A DNA stretch of 64,000 bases, taken from Alnus glutinosa. Taxonomy: Eukaryota; Streptophyta; Magnoliopsida; Fagales; Betulaceae. Below the pieces are notes generated by a model that saw only the letters and a list, made by a program, of their open reading frames with translations, did no database searches and was not told where the DNA came from. Shown here piece after piece: positions 11,287 to 23,560 of the stretch. Location of the stretch: the NCBI RefSeq assembly GCF_958979055.1, contig NC_084886.1, positions 9,273,654 to 9,337,653 on the forward strand, written 5' to 3'. The translations under genes and the position numbers were made by a program. Each line of letters begins with the position of its first letter. Within the stretch, counting starts at the first letter, position 1.

Positions 11287-12178
11287 CATTTGAGTAGTAA
11301 GCTTGATAATTTTTGACACAATTCGTGAACCCGGTACGAACACGACACGAAAATACATGTTTGGGTTTGGAGTAATCGGGTTCGGGTCATATTATGACAC
11401 GGTTATAATCAACCCGCCAGACATGATTATAACCCTTTTTTTTTTTTTTTGGTTTTTTTTAAAAAATAAATAAATTCCGAAACAAACCCTACAGCCGCAT
11501 CTTTTCTTTTCAATTCACTATCTTAGTTTCTTTCACGCCTCCTCGCCTTCAGCCATTTCAAACTTTAAGTGGTTTGAGGTTTCATAACTTTCATGCCTCC
11601 TCTGATCCTCAGACCCTGAGCAATCGTCGTCCCACTCATCGATCGAGTGCTGGTTGAACGCCTTCCTGATGGCCCCGCTAAGATGGTTGAAGAAATAACT
11701 CGAAACCCGAGTCCGATCCAATCAGTTGCCTTTCGCATCCTCTTCCTCTGATTCGTCTTGTTGCTGTGAATCTTCTTCAACGATGTTGAGCTCGTCGATT
11801 TTGTCTTTGGAAGTGGAAATGTCATCATCTAGGGCATTGGAGAGGAGGGGGTCAGACCGCTGGAGTCCACGTCGTTTTGTGAGTTGGTGAAGTAGTGGTG
11901 CTGTGGTGGTGGTGAGGCTGAGATGGGGCAGAAACTGAGAAGAGGAGGAGGCGAGGAGCAGCGCTGAGAAGCCTGAGATGAAGACGAAGACGAAGTCACA
12001 ACAGGTTACCCGGGCCATGTTCGGGTAACTCGGTTAACAATATAGTCGTGTTTGGGTTTGAAGTTTCAACCCGATTATTAATCAGGTCAGGTTCGTATTA
12101 GACCTGATTGTGTATTCGGGTCGGTCGGGTTGACACGAACCCGACCCGGAAACCCGAATTGCCAAGCTTACATTTGAG
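11287..12178. mobile_element. Non-autonomous hAT-like element (11295-12170) carrying a host gene fragment
   Basis: The 8-bp duplication CATTTGAG lies at 11287-11294 and 12171-12178. The ends are inverted copies: TAAGCTTGATAATT on the left (three bases in from the duplication) and AATTGCCAAGCTTA on the right. Subterminal stretches are rich in GGGTTCGGGT / ACCCGAACC repeats in opposite orientation at the two ends. An 8-bp duplication with these ends fits the hAT superfamily, and the same ends occur at 42604-42895. There is no transposase. The interior (about 11533-12018) is unlike the ends in base composition and holds a captured coding fragment (separate entry). Confidence 0.8.
11533..12018 (-). 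pseudogene. Captured host gene fragment inside the hAT-like element
   Basis: On the minus strand an ATG at 12018 opens a frame of 98 codons, a single stop (TGA, around 11722), and then the same frame continues for about 60 more codons to about 11533. The start has a hydrophobic stretch like a signal peptide (VFVFISGFSALLLASSS). The rest is acidic (KIDELNIVEEDSQQQDESEE, then FNQHSIDEWDDDCSGSEDQR). It looks like exon 1 of a plant secreted or membrane protein. I do not recognise the parent gene. It is enclosed by transposon ends and has one stop, so it is unlikely to be a working gene. Confidence 0.6.
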
Positions 12179-12847
12179 ATTTTGAGGGCAAAATTAAAAG
12201 AAAAAAAAATTTAGGGGGCAAAACTAAAAAAAAAAAAATAGGGGTAAAATTTTTAATTTTTAATTTTTTCCTTTTTCTTTTTGGAGAAAATCTTGGGCTT
12301 CGCCCCCAAGCTTGAGACTAGCTCCGCCCCCGTAACCAACCCTTAGATTAGTCATTGTTAAAAATAAAAAAGAAAAAAAGATTTGCTATAAACCACATAT
12401 TTCTCTCACAATTATTTAACAATGTTGATATGGCAGTTCAAACCAACTCTTGTTTTTTTCTTTTTAACAAAAACTAATTCAATAATTAATTAGAGTTGCC
12501 ACGTCAACATTATAAAATAATTGTAGGATAAAAAAGTATTATATAACATTAATCTTTTTATTTGTTACCAAACGAGCCTATGCAACAATTGTGATGGTTG
12601 GAGAAGAATTCCAGTCGTTCTTTGCATCAAACGTTTTTCTTTTTCTTTTTTAAGTTTCTACTAACAAAAATTAATGACCTGTCGTAACCAAGAAAATAAA
12701 ATTAGGGGTTGCCTACACTCGGTTGGTACTTTAAGAAAGTGCACTTATCCTATGATAAAGCAAATGAACTGAGTATGAATCTCACTATGATCGAAGTTTG
12801 ATTAGTTAAGGAATCCGGTTCTTCCACAAAACTTGGTATTATTCGGC

Positions 12848-13015
12848 ATGAGTAGTTCTAACTCCGCCATTTTATCTCCCTTCCATCCTCCAAAAGCTGA
12901 TGTGGCGTGGTCTTCCACATCATGTGACGTGGTCTCCAGATGTGGAAGACCACGCCACATCAGCTTTTGGAGGATGGAATGAGGATAAAATAGTGGAAAA
13001 CAGAATTACTGTATT
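12848..13015. repeat. Foldback (hairpin) MITE with perfect 41-bp inner arms
   Basis: Positions 12881-12921 and 12939-12979 are exact reverse complements (41 of 41), separated by a 17-base loop. Pairing continues outward with mismatches (CCATTTTATC against GATAAAATAG), giving a stem of roughly 75 bp. The arms contain GATGTGGCGTGG / CCACGCCACATC. No coding content. A transcript across it would form a very stable hairpin and could feed small-RNA processing. Confidence 0.85.
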
Positions 13016-13723
13016 CAGCACATAATGTTAAAAATCAATGGCTAAAGATGCATTGATACTATCCATCCATCCCTATCATACAAAAAACTAAAGATCCATT
13101 TGGTTCCTTATATGCAATGACATTAATGCTGGCATGGCAAGTTCATCGCTGTGGGTGCTTAATTAATTCCCTTTCCCCGCATTGTTCTTCAGGCTTGGAG
13201 CTGTGGATCGGATAAGGTGAAATAGCAATCAAATGTATGGATGAATTGAAGCTCATAAAGGATAAAGCATTCAAATGTATAGCAATATCATAAAAGAAAC
13301 TATATATAGACCGCAAGATATGCACTACAGAAGACCATAAGCCTAAGATTCATGTATTTGGTTATGTTTATCCACTCTTCATTGGCTTGCGCTTAGCTTG
13401 CTTGTGAAATCGATCATGGGTTTGGAAGTTGCAATGTGTGACATGGGGAAAACTATACAGTTCAAGATTTTATGGCTTTCCTAGTAGGGCATGTAGCAGA
13501 TTTAAGATTTTGATATTGGAAATATTATTGCGGGGTATAGATAGACAAGAAGAAGAAAATAACTGATAGCACACATTCTTGCCAAAACATCATGAGAGTG
13601 ATTGTTTTCCCATTCAAATAGTTGATTTTATTTTTGCAGATACATTTGTCTCTCATCTATTTCTTTTCCGGGAAAGAAAAATATGGGAGGCCAGGGATGT
13701 TAAGCAAATCTCCTACAATCTCC

Positions 13724-14275
13724 TACATTTTTTTTTTTATTTTTTTTTTATTTTTTATTTTTTTGTAAGTAATCGAAATATTATTAAAAGCGTAAAGCGC
13801 TTTTACTACACATGAAATATACAAGAGAGAACACTTAACTAGAAGGAAAAAAAAAAAAAGAGCAAGGAAATCATGATAATTAATCACCAAAGGGAAAGCA
13901 AAAGCAATTGTCAAAAAATACAAAGTATAAAAAATAAAGCATTAATCTCTTCCAAAGTCCTACCCTGATCCTCAAAACTCGTCATTCTTTCCCCTCTATA
14001 GACACCACAATAGACATGAATACACCATCTTCCACACAAGCACTACTAGCAATCCACCATCATGCATATAAGTCGACTACTCATCTAGGCATAGCCTAAG
14101 ACAATCCGAATCGACTGGGAAAAAAAAAAAAAAAAATCCCATAAGGCCCAACAATCTCACAGTGAAGAAGAAAGTAGTCCATGAATTCTCCACTCTTTTT
14201 AAACATACAACACCTATCGGCCACAATAACATATCATTTCCTCGTTTTGTCCACAGTAAAGATCTTACTTAGAGC
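13724..14275 (-). mobile_element. 5'-truncated LINE, minus strand
   Basis: The left end is a T-rich run (13728-13764) followed by the shared tail (AAGCGTAAAGCGC on plus). The minus strand between about 14130 and 14270 encodes a broken zinc-binding domain of LINE reverse transcriptases (DRCCMFKKSGEFMDYFLLHC-like text). Frames are interrupted. Target duplications could not be settled because the left flank is itself a short tandem (CTCCTACAAT). Confidence 0.65.
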
Positions 14276-14937
14276 CGCACACATGATATGTAAATTATTT
14301 TTCTTCTCCTTTTTTTCTTCCGATCAAATTGTGTGTAATATGACAGTTTGAACTTATGTGTTTGTGTGCATAACTTAATTGTCAGTTGTAGTGATGGGGA
14401 CATGACAGACAATTGGCATACTTCTAGCTCCTGAAATGATGAAAATTTGTATCCCAATTATTTAATGGTATTCCTGATAAAATAAAAATAAAACTGAAAC
14501 CATTTATATATGCAGAAAACTAAAGCAAACAATTCTCTTACACACTCAGGAGGACATTGGGAAAAGAAATTATATGCTGAACTTATGATCCCAAAAGGGA
14601 ACAGGATACTGCAATAAACTTAAAAACAAGAAAATAGAAGAACATGGAGATTATAGAGTTGTGCTACTAAATACTGATCAGTCTGCACCAAGTACATGTA
14701 TGATTGAAGATTCTAGTCACTAAAAGATGTTTATAATTTTACTTATAAACTTAGTTCTTTCAGAGAGTACTGTTTATGCTTACTAGTTTAGATCTATTTG
14801 CATTTAAATCCCACAACATACTTTAATAATAACTCTTTAAAACTTAAGAATCAAACCATGGTATATAGCAGATACATTATAGACCCAAAAATTTTACCTT
14901 GATATATACTGCCGAAATTTTTTTAGTATCTGTTTCA
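14276..14937. other. 3' flank of the gene at 14938-16322; nothing else seen
   Basis: AT-rich sequence that probably includes the 3' untranslated region. No separate gene seen. Confidence 0.4.
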
Positions 14938-16322
14938 TTATTTGGGTTTGCATCCACTGAACTTGAACTTTAGTACCCATTGTTTTTCTCTCGACATATT
15001 TACATTTGCTGCCTCGCAATCATCTCCTTGAAACTTCAAGTCCAAGCACTCATCAGTCAGCTCAGATTTGCAATTATTCTCAACATCGACCATTCGTCCA
15101 TTTTGTTCACCCCCATGTTCCGGAGGTTTTGCTGAACCACAGCTCAACATTCTGTTAATTCTATGGAGATCCTCCATATTACAATGCTTTGCTATAGCTA
15201 AAATATCCACCATTGACCGCTTCTTTCGTTTCCCCTTATACCCTTTTCGCTTATGCCTCAACCTCTTGGAAGAAATCTGTGATTTACGGTTCTTTTGATC
15301 AACAGAAGGAATATCAGAAGTAAGGTGGTTGTTCTCTTCAAGCTTATAGCTATTGCTAGAAAGAGATAAATGGCAGTCCTGGCAGGAAACTTTTGATAGT
15401 TCTTCATAAGAGTATGCATCACACTCACCTTTAATAAGCTTCTCCTGCCCAACAGGATCTGCTATTTTATTGTCAAAGGAATCAGTCTTTTCATTATCTT
15501 GTTCAGAAAACTTGAACGTTGCACATCCTCTAAGTGATTGAATAGTCGAATCACGGGGTTCAAGGGGCGGCAACACATTGCTGATACCATGCTTGAAACA
15601 GATTTGCAAATATTTCTTTGGAAATGGCCAGCTACGAAGGATATCCTTTTCACGAGAAGCAAGAACATACTGTCTGTAATACAGACCAGTTATTAGTAAA
15701 AAGAAGAAGAAGAAAAAAGCTAGTAAAGGAGAAGGACATATCAGAATTTAAAAGAAGGAAAAAAGGCTAATAATAGGAGAAATATTATTGACACAAAAAC
15801 CACACATAAGAAGTGGATTTGCACGGGAAAAAGAGTCCAAACAGGAAAAAAGATGGCAATTCAAACACATGCCGAAGCTGATACATGAATGGATTAGAAC
15901 AATTGAACAAGATTCCGTTAAATTACCCATTTATTGGAAACATCGCATGTGGAGCAGAATTTAGAACTCTTTCAACAATCAGCTTCTCGAGATATTACGA
16001 AATATTAATCTAAACCCATATATGTTCTTCGTATAAGGAACACAAATTCACAATGTCATTGAAGAAAGAGCATTCGGTTCAACAAAATGCAGTGCACGTG
16101 ATCAAGTGCAACATCGAAGACCATGCAATACTGGTGCATTAATAGCAAGAAAAGAAATTCAGAAAGACTAGAAAAAAGCCTAAGTCAAGACCACTAATAT
16201 GCAAAATGAAATCACCTTAGGGAGAAGGACCTCATGTCTCTTTGCATGCTATTGTCGTTGAGACCAATTTGTTGCTGCAGAGAATGCGAAATCTCAGGTG
16301 GGTTTTGCTGCCGAGACAGCAT
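14938..16322 (-). CDS. Two-exon gene for a basic plant protein, possibly EMF1-like
   Basis: Exon 1 is 16322-16216 (ATG at 16322; ends CTA AG, then GT) and exon 2 is 15673-14938 (after TTACAG, starts A CAG TAT). The phases close AGA and give 280 residues. The join reads FSLRQYVLASREKDILRSWP, then KKYLQICFKHG and NVLPPLEP. The spacing of FSLR-QYV, R-x-KD, WPF and LPPLE recalls the N-terminal motif of EMBRYONIC FLOWER 1 proteins; this is a weak resemblance I could not test. Residues near 160-190 are highly basic (KRLRHKRKGYKGKRKKRS), a likely nuclear localisation signal, followed by MVDILAIAKHCNMEDLHRIN. No enzyme motif or membrane segment is seen. The true C-terminus could differ if a further intron lies near 14940. 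Confidence 0.7.
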
Positions 16323-19300
16323 TGTAGGAACGGCACGCGTTTGAATCAGTGGATGATGAAAAATCGAAATAATGAAAGGAGGAAATCAACCCAGTTTGGA
16401 TTACAACTTCTGGAAACTACGCAAACAAGAAGAAGACCAAGAGCGCCATAAAATTACCAACCAGAAGCACCAATCCTAGACCCCGTTAACCCAGAAAAGG
16501 AGATCAGAGAGATAGGAGAGCGCGAGATAAAAAAAAAAAAAAAACGGGTAAACAAAACGTAGAGAGCCCATAAAAAAGAATGGCAAGAAATGAAAGGAAA
16601 ATGGAACAGTTTGCGAGTTGTCGGACGCAACAAGGGAGAGGAAAGTTTGAAGGAGAAAAGGCTTTGAATTGCTGAGAAAGATTGGTGTCATCAAGCTCAG
16701 AGGTGGTGGGTCAGAAGGGTATGGTGACGATGGCGGTGAAGGAAATAACAGTGTGAGATAGGGTGAGTAAAATAGCAAGAGGAAGCTGGAGAGGCTGCTG
16801 GTTGTTTTATTTATTTATTTATTTATTTTTTGATCCAAAAACAGGGCACAGACATCTCCCTGCGTTGTCTAAAATTACTTAAAAAATTAAATAAAGGGAA
16901 TGAATGGGTCGAGATATAATAATGTATTGTATTAAAAAAAAAACAAATTAATGTTATTGGGTATTTCCCTTTTATTTTTTTTCTCAACTGTCCCTTTGGC
17001 TTTTTCCTTTATTTATTATAAAGTTAAAGAAGTTGTCTTGAAGCAAATCTACCAATAGCATTAGTATTTGGTAAAATAGTTAACCGTTCGAACTTCGAAG
17101 GTAATTATACCTTGGTTAATTAATTGGGCTTGGGGGAAAAAGGTAGAAAAGAAAATTTGGATGCTTGCCCTGTCAGTGTCAACCTATTTCCAACCCAGTT
17201 GTTGCTTTGATTTTAATTTTGAGTTTTAACTAATTATTTATTGACTTTGTTTGAAGGGTTCAAAGAGGATAAACTTGAAGCAGAACCCTGGCAAATTAAG
17301 CGCCTGGCAACTTGCACATCTCTGGGTAAAAATGCTTAAAAGCAAGCTTGATTTGCAGCAGGGAAGCTAGGAATATCCCTGAATATACTGAACCCAATTT
17401 TGGTAAATTAACTAAATCAAGACTGTATTATCCAACAGTAAGTTTCACTTTTGCAGCCAAATTACGAGAGATATGTCATTTAAGTTGAGTCGTAAAACTC
17501 AACGGGAAGCTATATATACATTTTGATGCCCCACAACAGTAAACCTAAACAAGTTGAGGGTGCTTCATTTGATTCATAATGATAGCTACCAAGCATTAGA
17601 TTTGATAATGAACTTTATTGTGGAGTTTCTGTTTTCAAATCTTTGGTGCTTTCATACTTCCCAAAATTTGCAGGTTAATTTCTTGGCTGCCACATTTTGC
17701 AGCAAATGAAACAGCATGCATGATCATTGGAGCAAAACCTTCATTCATAAACCACGAAGCTGATTGTAGAACGTGAAATGTTTGTTTTCATTCTCTTGTC
17801 CATCTCTATACAAAATTTGTGTAAATTCACCATTGAATTTGTGAAATCACAAGTGAGTTCTACAGATTTAGTGTTGGATTTGCAAAAAAAAAAGTACAAA
17901 AGAATAACATCGATCAAACACAACTCTTGTAGAATATAAATGGGAGGCTGGAATGGTTAAGGTTTTCCTTATTAGTAGGGGTTTTCTGTTTTGGTATTCC
18001 AGACTTTTTAGCCTATATATGCAGATACAGTGTGTGTGTATATATATACGAGATTGTTATTCAGGCATCATGGTCTCTTGATGATTAATTATCCCTTCAT
18101 CTTAGGGCCATTGTCCCCAAATAAATGCTTTGAAAATCGATTTGTTCTTTCAGTTCAAGTTCACCTCCTTAGATATTCATTTCTAATTTTGCATGTCTGA
18201 TAGGCATATTGTTTGCATTGCATGCTCTCCAAATAAGTTTGCCATTGAGACAGTTCAAGTAGTGTCAATTGTCATGATATCTCTTAGTTGGAGGTTATTT
18301 TATATGAACACCTTTTGAAGGCACTGGGTATATCAGAAAACAAAACCTTCAGATGGCAAATGGGAGTGATGAATATTTCATCTTGATAAAATTAATTGGC
18401 TAGCTTCCATAAAAAGCAGAAACTAGTCGTGCCAAAATGGTTTCAGCTTTAGGTGATGACAGGATCGGATATTATTTTTTGAGAATTTTAGCTGATTTGC
18501 TTTGGGTGGTTTCAGCTAGCTTTAGTCACTAGGGTCAATACTGCTTTTCGGAAGTCTTTGACTGCCAAAGAGCTTAATGCCCTGTTTAGTCTAAACTGAG
18601 TTTTCTTCTTTTGTTTCTTTCTTCTTCTCTCTTTGGTTGACCAAGTGTTGGATTTATTCCTTTTGATTGGACTAGCACATATAGTCATTTATTTAGTTTT
18701 AGGTCCATAATGAGATGAGCCAATTTTTAAAGACACATGAAAAAGCCTTTACCTTCACCCTATATTTAAGTGAAGTTGGCCCATTAAACTTCATTATGCC
18801 AATATGTGTAATCAGGGTGGAGGGTAATAATCTTTCAACACACAAAACGCTATTTTTTCTTTTGTAATATTGGACAGCTACAGGAGATTAATCAGACAAA
18901 TATTGAAAGCTTGTTTTGAGATATATTGAAGGTATGTCATTCTTATTCTTGATCTTTACATGCTATGAAGAAATAACGTATCTATTATAGAATTATTCTA
19001 ACTCTTAAGTTCCTTAGGCTAGTTGGAATCTTTCCTCTTTTTTTTCTTTTCTTTTCTTTGGCTCTAGAAATTTAAAAAGTTTGCCATTCGCCAAGAACGT
19101 TTTTATATCCTGCAGGGAATCGAAGCATAAAAGATAGTACACCTTGGTTTGCTTGCACCATTACCATGAAGATAGACAAGCTAATGGCCTGATTTGCTTC
19201 TTAAACAAAGAAGTGCACTCCAAGCAATTTTACCAATTTGAAAATGCAGCAAAAAGGTTTATTGTTAAGGGTCGAATCCTGTACTTCACAAAATTGCTAT

Positions 19301-21775
19301 AGACTTCTTGAAACACAAGCATTCTTATATTTTAAGATCATAAGGGTTAAGGGTTTAATCAAATCAATATCCAATATTCTAAGAGCTTTGCATCAATGGT
19401 TAGATCCTTAATTAACAATTGATATCAAAGCAAACACTACGTTATAGGTTCAAATCACATAGGAAGCGACGTATAAGCTAGTCAAATACTGAACTAAAAT
19501 TCCTTCAGTTTTTAGTAATGGATATATGTGTTAAATTAGTATGGTCAATGATGTGACTGAAAACCATAACAGAATTTTCTCCGACCAGTTCTCAGAAGAA
19601 TTCTTCACAAAGGAGAAGTCACTGCGCTTGTTATGGCAAGCTAGGTTACGGCATCCAAACATCCTGGTAATTGTAGGAGAAGCTAGCTAACACGTGTTTT
19701 GATGATCAGCTATGGTACAAGTACATAGAAGGTTTCATGTTGTTGAAGAAGATGCATGTATGATTTGGGTCAAAACTGAAATAAAAGTTAAATTCCTTCT
19801 TTTTTCTATGCTCTGATCAACTGCAACAAAACCATTTCTGACTTTGTTTGATGTAAGAGAGGTGCCTAGGTAGCTAGAAATTTACATGAACACTACAAAG
19901 ATTTTCAAAAAGCTTAGCAAACTATAAAACAAATCGCATATATATAACTCCTATGTAACTCAACAAAATTACCATTGGCTCTGCTAAAGCAAATAGAGTC
20001 ATTATATATACATCTGTAATTATTTGATTTTGAAAAAGCAGCATGCATGAGATATGGTTCATTGAAGATGCTACAAGAGAATTAAGAGCTTTGCAAACTA
20101 GTGAAGGCTTTCTGAAAGGCCGTGCGCGCATGATTAATATATAAGAAGAAAAATAAGAGACAGTAAAGAAAAGCAGGCCGGTGAGCAAGGAGCTCTGCTG
20201 ATGGAAAGTGCCAAAGTGGAAACCCAGCAGACGGTTAAGAAGATTGTTTGAGTGACTTCGAGTAGAAGAGACCATAAAATTCCAAAATACCACAAATTAC
20301 TTTTTAATTATTTTATTAATCAGAACAAAATGATCTTTAAATGGAGTAAAATAAGAAACCCAGTGAACTGCATGCCCCCTTAAGTAAAGCTCGCAGCATA
20401 TCCTCACTTCTCATGCACGACAGCAACCTTAAATGTATAGTCAAATGATCACTTACAGCACATGCTTAATTACCTCTTTAAGCTATCCTTAATTGCTTCA
20501 CGATGACACCTAAAATCCACATGCTGTGTACAGTTTTCACACCAAGCCAGCTGATCACTTCAACATCCTCTGACCATGCGTGGTTGATCAATCGCTGTCA
20601 ATTTTCTTTAACTGCCTGCGACCAGTACTATCACACGTTCCTACCTAGCTGGACCGTTTTGCTGTCACACTCAATGCTACGTGTGCTGATCATTTTCTGT
20701 TTCCGTGTGTTCTTCTCTTTGAGCTAGCTTGTTCATCACATCACCTTCTCCGTAATATTTAGGGTACGAAGAAAGATTTTTTTAATTGAAAGACAACGAA
20801 ACAAAGGCTTTTAGGAAATGGGAGGAAAATGAGGAGGTGATGAAAAGAATTTTGGCCTACTGGCCGGCCTATGCAACCCACACGACGGAATAGAATCTCT
20901 CTATTTCATTTGAAATGGAGAGGAATTGGTTAGTTATAAAATAAGAAGTAAAATGGTCATTTTATTTGAAATGGAGATCGATGATCCATTTTTCCGCATA
21001 ACTTGTATACTAAGGCCGAAAACGGTTCTCATGTACGTGAAATTCATTCTCATACTAATGAAGCGTGCCACATGAATAATAACCATGATCAAGTCCACTA
21101 CATGAGATACAATAACTACTGATTTAATACTCTTCAAAAAAACTTATTCTATAACTTTTGGTTCTGAAAACAAATCCAAACCATCAAATAAATCTCATGT
21201 TTGAGAAAACTTTCAAGATTAAGACAATTTTTTTTATTATTATTATTTTTGCAAACTATCGTCGTCTAATGATTTTAATTTCTTGAAATTATATAATTTT
21301 ACCATCGGTGGGTTCTTAGTTAGAGAGTATTGACCAACATTTTTACTATAATTAAGGCCTTGTGTTTTTTTTCCTTTTTCCTTTAAAGTCTCAATACCTT
21401 GTGCATTGAATTCTTTCCATCTTTTAATTGGTAATAGTTGTTTTTATCATAATTGACATTGACTTAACATTTTTACCATGCATTAATTTAGAGTAATGTT
21501 ATATGCAAAATTCTATCCTTTTATATCTCCAAATGTGACATGATCGACTTTTAAAATCACTATTGAATTTTGGATAGATCACTATTGAATTTTGATCAAA
21601 TAATAATTTAAAAGTCATGGTATATTTTGGGATAAAAGAGGATAACAATCTTGAATATAACATTACTCATTAATTAATAGAGAATAATATTGGCTAATCT
21701 TTTTACATAATTGGGGCCTTAAACTTTTTTTTTTTTTTTTTAATGGAATACACCTTAATGAAACAATCTTAGATG
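16323..21775. other. 5.4-kb stretch without a supported gene
   Basis: The first part (to about 16800) is the 5' leader and promoter of the minus-strand gene, pyrimidine-rich in the gene's direction, with a (TTTA)n run at 16806-16827. The rest is AT-rich with short open stretches only. One plus-strand piece near 19555-19700 reads FSEEFFTKEKSLRLLWQARL then RHPNILVIVGEAS, which faintly resembles a protein-kinase subdomain III region, but there is nothing kinase-like on either side. A spliced non-coding RNA cannot be excluded. Confidence 0.4.
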
Positions 21776-22612
21776 TTAATTATGCAGTAAACGGATGGTC
21801 CCCTGCTCTAAAATGTGCTCATAATCTAAGGAGGAATTGTCGCAAACACGTCTACATTGATCCACTTCTTCCTGGAGCTTCTCTATAATTTTATCCTTCT
21901 CGCCAATACTCTCCAAGAGTCTCCTATTCTCTTCCCGCAGTGCCTCGAACTGGCAAACTATCCATTCAATCTGTGCTTCAATGGCCCCGTCGCTTAGCTC
22001 GAAAGCGCTCTCCACAACCCGGACAACACGCCAGAAACTCACCACGGCAAGCAACCCGCCTCCCCTCCTCTCAAAGAACGCTTCCAAAACCAGCGCCCCC
22101 ATAACAACTGCCCCGTCGACCACATAACCCGGGCGCCTGAAGAAGGAGCTGCCTAGCCCGACGGCCAAAGCTAATAACCTTGCGGAGAGCATGCTCAAGA
22201 TGGCAATCCCTACATAATGGTACCAAAATTTCTCTATCTTTTTCCTTTCTGAAGAAGGACATGAAAGCACAGAGGAGGAGAGTTCATGGATGGTGAAGAG
22301 AAGGTCCAAAAGAAGCAGAAAAATGACAATAAGATGAACAGAGGTGGATTCTAGGAAATTGGCCAACTGGGTTCTCCACGGTGCTCTGTTCAGGTCTTGT
22401 GGGGTACTGGAATTGAAGAAATATAGGTCCCATCTTTGCCGTCTGTACCAGCTTTTCATGAGATTTTGCACCGAGAATTCAAGGGATTCTATGGAAAATG
22501 AGCTGGTGGCAACTTGTGGTGGTTGGATTTGAGAGGAACCATTGATGGATATAGGCAGCTGTCTCATTGATGTAAGTTGAGGAATGGTACTGATGATTGT
22601 GATTTTTGGCAT
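21776..22612 (-). CDS. HV1: Hv1-type voltage-gated proton channel, plant form
   Basis: One intron-free frame of 278 residues, ATG at 22612. The layout is a cytosolic N-terminus (1-90), four membrane segments without a separate pore domain, then a coiled coil. S1 is about 92-112 with the selectivity Asp at D103 (LLLLDLLFTIHEL). S2 is about 130-153. S3 is about 162-180 with D166. S4 is about 186-204 with W194, R195 and R198 (VVSFWRVVRVVESAF), the Hv1 W-R-x-x-R signature. The outermost S4 arginine of animal Hv1 is Ser192 here. The coiled coil is about 211-256 (EAQIEWIVCQFEALREENRR), as used for dimerisation. Known for the family: Hv1 carries voltage-gated proton currents across membranes, and angiosperm members have been described as mechanically primed. 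The combination of VSD and coiled coil makes this call firm. Confidence 0.88.
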   Translation of the reverse strand: MPKITIISTIPQLTSMRQLPISINGSSQIQPPQVATSSFSIESLEFSVQNLMKSWYRRQRWDLYFFNSSTPQDLNRAPWRTQLANFLESTSVHLIVIFLLLLDLLFTIHELSSSVLSCPSSERKKIEKFWYHYVGIAILSMLSARLLALAVGLGSSFFRRPGYVVDGAVVMGALVLEAFFERRGGGLLAVVSFWRVVRVVESAFELSDGAIEAQIEWIVCQFEALREENRRLLESIGEKDKIIEKLQEEVDQCRRVCDNSSLDYEHILEQGTIRLLHN

Positions 22613-22886
22613 CTCGATCTAATTAATATAGGAGATTGATATATGCTACTTAATTAGCTTAGAGAGGCACGTGAAGTGCAAGTAAGCTTTGAGGTTTTGC
22701 ATGCTTTCGGGTCACGTTCATGTTGCTGTTATTGATGCCGTCATTTCACAACTTTTTCGGTAAGTAACCGTCATTGAAGACGCGTCAAGGATTATCCAAC
22801 TAAGGCCACGCTTGGGAATGAATTTACCAAAGGGGGACCCTCAAGAAAGATAGAATAAGATAGAGCCAATAGGCATAGATGTGATC
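22613..22886. promoter_or_regulatory. Upstream region of the proton-channel gene
   Basis: Short region between the channel gene start and a MITE. No specific element can be assigned. Confidence 0.3.
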
Positions 22887-23560
22887 GGGTGTATAAGCGG
22901 GACGGTTATTAATTGCTAATACAACTAATAACCGCAAACAATCGATTACTAACTGAAAAATAAAAAATAATCGCAACTAAATAACCGGATACCTCGGCTA
23001 AGGTTACGATTACTGGTTATAGGATTTTAAGAAACCGGTTAACAACCAAATAACTAGTAACCGATTTATATATATACAAATAATTATATTTTTTTGTAGA
23101 TGAATCTCAAACTCAACCTTTAAATTCAAGGAACAAATTATCTTAAGTTTTTTAATATGAAGGTTTGGTATTTATTTGAATTATCATCATATTTTAATTG
23201 CAATACAATTGTCATTATATTTTATAATATTTGTTTGTTTGATTTTCTTTGCAATCATTTTATTTAATCTATGGACTTGATTGTGAGCTCATTGAGATGA
23301 ATGAACAGTGAATGATAAATGAAATTATGCACGTCCAGTAATATTTATTATTTAGCATTGAATATTGAATGGTTGGATATTGGATTAAAAAAAAAATTGA
23401 AAAAAATCAAAAATGTATGAAAACCGGTTATCCAGTAAATAATCAGTTTTTAATAACCAGATAACCGGCGGTTGTAGTTATTTAAATGAGAATAACTGGG
23501 TACCCTGATTGCGGTTGCATTTATAAGAAAATAATCGCAACCGCAACCAATTGTACACCC
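22887..23560. mobile_element. Non-autonomous hAT-like MITE with long inverted ends
   Basis: The left end reads GGGTGTATAAGCGG and the right end CCAATTGTACACCC, inverted relative to each other. Inside, AACCGC/GCGGTT and TAACCGG/CCGGTTA motifs are repeated many times in both orientations at the two sides (for example near 22930-23060 and 23420-23550), with AT-rich, non-coding middle sequence. Target duplications are not clear. About 300 bp upstream of the proton-channel start codon. Confidence 0.65.

Noticed and set aside
16476-16778. 100-codon minus-strand frame rich in Pro, Ser and Phe
   Set aside because: It lies upstream of the supported start at 16322 and reflects a pyrimidine-rich leader.
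19555-19700. Short open plus-strand stretch with RHPNIL, resembling a kinase segment
   Set aside because: No glycine-rich loop, catalytic loop or other kinase motif near it; too short to support a gene or pseudogene.
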